From Pseudotabrizicola sp051200875 (lineage in GTDB: Bacteria; Pseudomonadota; Alphaproteobacteria; Rhodobacterales; Rhodobacteraceae): a stretch of DNA of 64,000 nt. Shown one piece after another: positions 59,992 to 64,000 of the stretch (its first letter is position 1; each line of letters opens with the position of its first letter). Below the pieces are notes generated by a model. That model had not been told where the DNA came from, searched no databases, and worked only from the letters and a program-made list of their open reading frames with translations. A program made the position numbers and the translations under genes. The stretch covers positions 3,348,001 to 3,412,000 of the forward strand of contig NZ_CP195191.1 of the NCBI RefSeq assembly GCF_051200875.1, written 5' to 3'.

Positions 59992-62574
59992 TCAGCCTGC
60001 TTTTGACTGTTTGATGTCGAAGCGCGACGTCAGGAAACCATGGACTGCGTCCATGTTTACCGGCTTGTAGAGGACGAGATCGACGCCTGCTGACGTAAAA
60101 CGATCAGCCTCTTCCCCGATTGCAGCGGCAGTCAGGCCGATGATCGGGCCGGAAAATCCCTCTTTGCGGAGTGCGCGAGCCGCCTCATCACCGTCAAGTT
60201 CTGGCATGAAAAGATCGGTCACGATTACGTCCGGCTGCATCTCGCGGGCGGCTTCAATCAGCTTCGCGCCGTTCTCTACAATCCTGACCTCTTCAAAATG
60301 CCGACCAAAGCGCGCCTCCATAACAGCCGATACCGTAGCGTTGTCTTCGGCAATGAGGATCCGGAGATGTGTCGGGGCAGTCGAGTACTGTGTCGTTGCG
60401 GCTTCTTTGGGTGCTTCCTCGACGGCAAGTCCTTCGGGGATACGGATTGTAAAGATTGAACCTGAGGGAGAGGCGGGTTGATAGCTCAGATCCCCGCCCA
60501 GCGAACGTGCCGTTGTCCGTGCAATGTAAAGTCCGAGACCAGAGCCTTCGGTGCCGCGCCGGACATCTTCTTTTCCTCGCTCAAAAGGTTCAAACAGCCG
60601 TTCAATTTCTTCCTCTGAAATGCCGCGGCCATCGTCTGAAACGCGCCAAATCGAGAAGTCTCCGTCATCTGTCTTCTCTAGTTCCCAAGACAAGACAACG
60701 TTGGTTCCGCCGCTGTGCAGCAGGGCATTGCGGACAAGGTTGCTGACCATTTGACGGTTGCGTACCAGATCGCCGATCCGCGGTTTTGTTCCCTCGTCCG
60801 CGATAAGGATCCGCAAGCTGCTTTGCGTTTCTGTCGCAAGAGAGCCAAGCGCGGCACCGATAAAATCAGCCAGTTCCTTGGGCGCATAGGGTCGGAGATG
60901 GATGGGAAGGTTTTGTTCGGGGTTCACCGCTTGTTTCATATCCCCCAAAATCGCCAGCAATTGGTTCGAGGCGTTCTGGAGTTGTGGGAGTTGGCTGCTG
61001 CAATTCTTCTCGCTCAGGTCTTCGACAAGCATGGATATGACCGATGCGGGCGTGCGCAGTTCGTGCGAGATGATCGAGAAAAGCTGCCTTTGCTTTTCGT
61101 CTCTCATGCGCAGTTCAATCAAAGCGGTCTCTAGGTTTTCCTTTCGCTGCGCTTCAACGGTCAGATCAATCATCAAGCCAAAGACCGTGCGGTCATTCGC
61201 TCCGGATTTTTCAAACCATGTGAAGGTTTCGACCGTTCGGGGGCCGGTGAGAGGGTTTGCGATCTCGACAGAAATGGTCTCGCCCTGAAAACTCTTGTTC
61301 AGCAAGACCTGCTCGGCCCTTGGTCGGTCATGGGGTGCAATGCGATCCAGCAGAGTGGACAAAGCCCCCTCGGTCTTGCAGCCGATCATATCTGCCGCTG
61401 CCGAGTCCAGGCGGTATTTGTCGGTCCCAGTGTCGACGGAAAACACGCCGACGCCCGCATATTTGCGAATGCGGTTCAGACGACGAGAAGTGGCATCAAG
61501 GCTTTGGGTCGCGTTATCATTCCTGCTTCTGGTGCCAAGCACTACGACGATTGCGACCAAAAGCACGGTCGAGACCTGTGCCAACTTTGAATTTACGATG
61601 TCTGCCGGGTTGGGCTCGCTAAGGAAATCGCCAGTGATTGCGGCATAGACGGGTATCCCAAGAATACAGGCGACAACTGCCGATGGGGTTGGCAGTTTCA
61701 GGCAAATGAAGACGGCCACAGCGGCCACGTCGACCGTTGGAAAAAGCGACCAGCCATCGAGTTTAAGGATCCCAATCGCCACAAAGACAGGGCTGACGAG
61801 GATGCCGATTGAAAACTCAGTCCTGTTTGGGGCCTCTAACACGGCCAGCATGAAAGCTGTTACAACCACAGAGCCCCGCAAGATGCGGTTTGCGACCAAT
61901 GCAAATGTTTCGGGTTCGTAGCCAAGATATGCCTGAACGGCAGGGGTGAGCGAACCGATGAAGGCGAAGGTCAGGAAGGCCTGAACTGCGCAGACCAAAC
62001 CAAAGGCAAAGAAGCCTGTCCTGATGGTGTTCAGGTCAGCGTCATATGGCGTTTGGAACTTATTAAGCGCATGGAACGCGAAATTCATAATCACGCCGAT
62101 GGTCAGAGAGGACCAAAGGTTGAGCGTAAAGAAATAAAGGGCAATCGGTAAGGTCATGCCAGGGTTATTGCCGAAGGAAAGCGGTGACTGGATGACAAAG
62201 GGAAATGCAAATACGGGAATGAACGCGATCAGGGGAACCCAGATCAGACGGAAGGGATAAAAGAACACCCCTAGCACGCCGCAGAACAGGGTGACGTGTG
62301 GGGTCAAATTCACGATGGCGGGATTTTGTCCGCTTCGGATCGACCCGTAGGTCATGATGACGGTCCAGAACATCACGACCAGGAAATATATCAAGGAAAG
62401 GCGTACCGGCTTCCGTTCGATTGCTTGCTTTACACCTGCAATCTTGGACTTTTCGAAGTCATGAAAGATGAACTCGGCCCCTGCGATCCGGTCGTCGCGC
62501 TGGACGAGCACAGCCCGATCATCGCTGGCTTGCGAGCTGGGGGCAGAAACGGAAAAGGTACTACTCTTTGTCAC
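59992..62574 (-). CDS. Membrane-bound hybrid sensor histidine kinase/response regulator
   Basis: An 860-residue protein. Residues about 58-350 contain eight or more hydrophobic segments (LIYFLVVMFWTVIMTYG, FCGVLGVFFYPFRLI, TLPIALYFFTLNLWS and others), a sensory membrane domain of MASE-like type. A PAS-like segment lies at about 370-475. HisKA has the acceptor His504 in IISHELRTPASV. HATPase shows the N box NLVRNALLH near 613, SDDGRGIS and GSGLGLYIA. The receiver domain (737-850) has the acceptor Asp787 in VIVTDLFMPELDG. All catalytic elements look intact. The input signal and downstream partner are unknown. Confidence 0.93.
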   Translation of the reverse strand: MTKSSTFSVSAPSSQASDDRAVLVQRDDRIAGAEFIFHDFEKSKIAGVKQAIERKPVRLSLIYFLVVMFWTVIMTYGSIRSGQNPAIVNLTPHVTLFCGVLGVFFYPFRLIWVPLIAFIPVFAFPFVIQSPLSFGNNPGMTLPIALYFFTLNLWSSLTIGVIMNFAFHALNKFQTPYDADLNTIRTGFFAFGLVCAVQAFLTFAFIGSLTPAVQAYLGYEPETFALVANRILRGSVVVTAFMLAVLEAPNRTEFSIGILVSPVFVAIGILKLDGWSLFPTVDVAAVAVFICLKLPTPSAVVACILGIPVYAAITGDFLSEPNPADIVNSKLAQVSTVLLVAIVVVLGTRSRNDNATQSLDATSRRLNRIRKYAGVGVFSVDTGTDKYRLDSAAADMIGCKTEGALSTLLDRIAPHDRPRAEQVLLNKSFQGETISVEIANPLTGPRTVETFTWFEKSGANDRTVFGLMIDLTVEAQRKENLETALIELRMRDEKQRQLFSIISHELRTPASVISMLVEDLSEKNCSSQLPQLQNASNQLLAILGDMKQAVNPEQNLPIHLRPYAPKELADFIGAALGSLATETQSSLRILIADEGTKPRIGDLVRNRQMVSNLVRNALLHSGGTNVVLSWELEKTDDGDFSIWRVSDDGRGISEEEIERLFEPFERGKEDVRRGTEGSGLGLYIARTTARSLGGDLSYQPASPSGSIFTIRIPEGLAVEEAPKEAATTQYSTAPTHLRILIAEDNATVSAVMEARFGRHFEEVRIVENGAKLIEAAREMQPDVIVTDLFMPELDGDEAARALRKEGFSGPIIGLTAAAIGEEADRFTSAGVDLVLYKPVNMDAVHGFLTSRFDIKQSKAG

Positions 62575-62873
62575 GAGGGGACGCAGCTCTTCCGAAGAGG
62601 GAGCGTAGGGTATGTGCGCTTAAGGCATACATTCAAGGTAGCGAATTGGGAACGATCCGAACGGGCAGTTTGGCCATTCTTTGGTCTGTATTGCTGTGGC
62701 TGCTTCATTTGTGGAGTTGTCCACAAGAGATTTCATAAGAAATCGCTTTACAGGCTTTCGCTTCTGCAACACCATATCTAGTAAGGACTGCGTCAGGCAA
62801 ACGCAGAGCCTTGCCAGACACCCAGCATCCTGTGGGTCAGTGGCTTGCAGGGGCATCATCAAGAGGCCGGGCG
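62575..62873. other. Intergenic region upstream of the kinase and YbjN-like genes
   Basis: 299 bases holding the divergent promoters of the two neighbouring genes. The left half (62650-62780) is AT-rich. No gene, hairpin or operator is supported. Confidence 0.4.
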
Positions 62874-63377
62874 ATGTCACTTTCTGAAGACTTCCTTTCA
62901 ACGGATGAAATTCATCCCATCGACATTGTCGAGACCCTTGCTGAACATCACGAGTGGGAATTCGACCGTGTCACGGATGACCAGATTGCTATGGCCGTTG
63001 AAGGGCAATGGCGGACCTATTCGCTGACCTTGGCATGGTCGCAGCAGGATGAGACGCTGCGGTTGATCTGCACCTTCGAACTTGAGCCGCCGGAAGGGCG
63101 CCTCAACGCGCTTTACGATGTCATGAACCGGTGCAATGACATGGTTTGGACGGGGGCATTCACCTATTGGGCCGAGCAAAAGCTGATGGTCTGGCGCTAT
63201 GGGTTGGTGTTGGCCGGTGGTCAAAGCGCGGGGCCCGAGCAGATTGATCGGTTGATCGCCAGTGCGGTTATGGCGTCTGAACGGTTCTATCCGGCATTTC
63301 AGCTTGTTGGCTGGGGGGATAAATCCCCGGAAGCTGCGGTAAAGGTTGCCATTGCCGAGGCCTACGGTCGGGCCTAA
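62874..63377 (+). CDS. YbjN domain-containing protein
   Basis: A 167-residue cytosolic protein of the YbjN family. The core shows WEFDRVTDDQIAMAVEGQWRTYSLTLAWSQ, then LICTFELEPPEGRLNALYDVMNRCND and MVWTGAFTYWAEQKLMVWRYGL. The fold resembles T3S chaperone-like proteins. Members influence motility and stress in enterobacteria, but no biochemical role is known. proC lies 28 bases downstream, so the two are likely co-transcribed. Confidence 0.88.
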   Translation: MSLSEDFLSTDEIHPIDIVETLAEHHEWEFDRVTDDQIAMAVEGQWRTYSLTLAWSQQDETLRLICTFELEPPEGRLNALYDVMNRCNDMVWTGAFTYWAEQKLMVWRYGLVLAGGQSAGPEQIDRLIASAVMASERFYPAFQLVGWGDKSPEAAVKVAIAEAYGRA

Positions 63378-63383
63378 CCTCTG

Positions 63384-63399
63384 CCCCGTGAAAACGGGG
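63384..63399 (+). promoter_or_regulatory. Small hairpin overlapping the proC ribosome-binding region
   Basis: CCCCGT (63384-63389) pairs with ACGGGG (63394-63399) around a GAAA tetraloop of the stable GNRA class. The GGGG of the stem is part of the GGGGAAG that probably serves as the proC Shine-Dalgarno, so folding may reduce proC translation. Weak evidence because short hairpins occur by chance. Confidence 0.35.
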
Positions 63400-63405
63400 A
63401 AGATC

Positions 63406-64000
63406 ATGACTCTGGAAAAGATCAACAGCCGCGGGATTGTCATTCTGGGCTGCGGAAAAATGGGATCGGCCATGCTGGAAGGCTGGCTGGGACGAGGATT
63501 GGCACCTTCGGCCGCTTGGGTTGTCGACCCAAACCCATCGGATTGGGTAAAGGGCTTGCAGGCAAACGGGCTTCATCTGAATGAAGGTATGCCTGAATTG
63601 CCTGCCGTGGTGCTGATTGCCGTCAAGCCACAGATGATGGGGGCCGCATTGCCCCAAATCGCCGGATTTGCGGGCAAGGATGTGCTGGTGCTTACCGTCG
63701 CCGCGGGTACCACGATTGCGACTTACGAACAGGTTTTCGGCGCCAAGACCCGAATTGTGCGGTCGATGCCGAATACGCCAGCAGCGGTCGGCCGCGGGAT
63801 TACCGCCATCATCGGCAATTCTGCCAGCGGGGAAGAAGATTTGGCTTTGGCCGAAGAATTGCTTTCTGCTGTCGGGCAGGTGGTGCGGTTGCAGGACGAG
63901 CACCAAATGGATGCAGTGACTGCGGTTTCCGGATCCGGGCCGGCCTATGTGTTTCATCTGATTGAGGCATTGGCAGCGGCCGGCGAGGCCGAAGGATTGC
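63406..64000 (+). CDS. proC: Pyrroline-5-carboxylate reductase (3' partial)
   Basis: Last step of proline synthesis, reducing pyrroline-5-carboxylate with NAD(P)H. The reading frame starts at the ATG at 63406 and runs off the right edge, so about 198 residues are visible. The nucleotide-binding loop is ILGCGKMGSAMLEGWL. The family signatures follow: VLIAVKPQMMG, VAAGTTIATYE, RSMPNTPAAVGRGITAI and AVSGSGPAYVFHLIEAL. Intact as far as it can be seen. Confidence 0.96.
   Translation, partial: MTLEKINSRGIVILGCGKMGSAMLEGWLGRGLAPSAAWVVDPNPSDWVKGLQANGLHLNEGMPELPAVVLIAVKPQMMGAALPQIAGFAGKDVLVLTVAAGTTIATYEQVFGAKTRIVRSMPNTPAAVGRGITAIIGNSASGEEDLALAEELLSAVGQVVRLQDEHQMDAVTAVSGSGPAYVFHLIEALAAAGEAEGL

Noticed and set aside
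1..64000. CRISPR array, rRNA operon or replication origin
   Set aside because: No regularly spaced short repeats, rRNA-like sequence or dnaA-box cluster was seen.

Overview
The window looks like a chromosomal segment of an alphaproteobacterium of the Rhodobacterales (Rhodobacteraceae-like). The DNA is GC-rich. Gene neighbourhoods such as coaBC-dut, ycjX-ycjF, hsp20-DUF1150 and lgt-midA-pgeF, a class I lysyl-tRNA synthetase, and a G+C-rich intergenic repeat present in two copies (8813-8872 and 51671-51732) all fit that group. The species cannot be named from the sequence alone. Both edges cut genes: coaBC on the left and proC on the right.

Layout. 1-4.2 kb: coaBC (partial), dut, a ThiF/MoeB-type E1-like enzyme and a family 3 glycoside hydrolase, all one direction and mostly overlapping. 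4.2-8.8 kb: a DODA-type dioxygenase, a secreted protein, and an amino-acid-type ABC uptake unit lacking its ATPase, ending in a serine hydrolase. 8.9-12.2 kb: ycjF, ycjX and divergent truA. 12.5-17.3 kb: a TRAP transporter operon with an amidase and a tiny membrane protein, behind a LacI-type palindrome. 17.5-18.9 kb: an ECF sigma factor, its NrsF-type membrane anti-sigma factor and tRNA-Ser(GCT).

19.2-29.2 kb is an accessory stretch beginning just after the tRNA. It holds a tightly coupled three-gene signalling operon: a BLUF blue-light receptor fused to a degenerate EAL domain, an intact EAL phosphodiesterase, and a PAS hybrid histidine kinase. A decayed IS3-family element follows, then a 1.5-thousand-residue DUF11-type surface protein with 393-bp tandem repeats. 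29.3-38.0 kb is a carboxylate uptake and catabolism cluster: a GntR regulator and a frameshifted MmgE/PrpD gene, divergent from tctC-tctB-tctA, a second MmgE/PrpD, an SDR-like protein without the catalytic Ser/Tyr, and an AbrB-type permease.

38.0-64.0 kb is mostly ordinary chromosome: two tiny membrane proteins, an RTX calcium-binding protein, ettA, a GNAT acetyltransferase, nadD, a Tat-type dacB, an SbtA-like transporter with divergent LysR regulator, a TerB-like protein, a PDZ/thioredoxin-like gene broken by one stop codon, lysK, purK/purE, DUF465, hsp20/DUF1150, trxB, an Lrp regulator, pgeF/midA/lgt, ubiK, a membrane hybrid histidine kinase, a YbjN-like protein and proC.

The best candidate for an undescribed system is the BLUF-EAL(degenerate) / EAL / hybrid-kinase operon, which would link blue light, cyclic di-GMP and phosphorelay signalling. 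The carboxylate cluster is second. Three genes carry apparent single-base lesions (about 31.03, 31.79 and 48.21 kb). Either they are decaying or the assembly has errors there.
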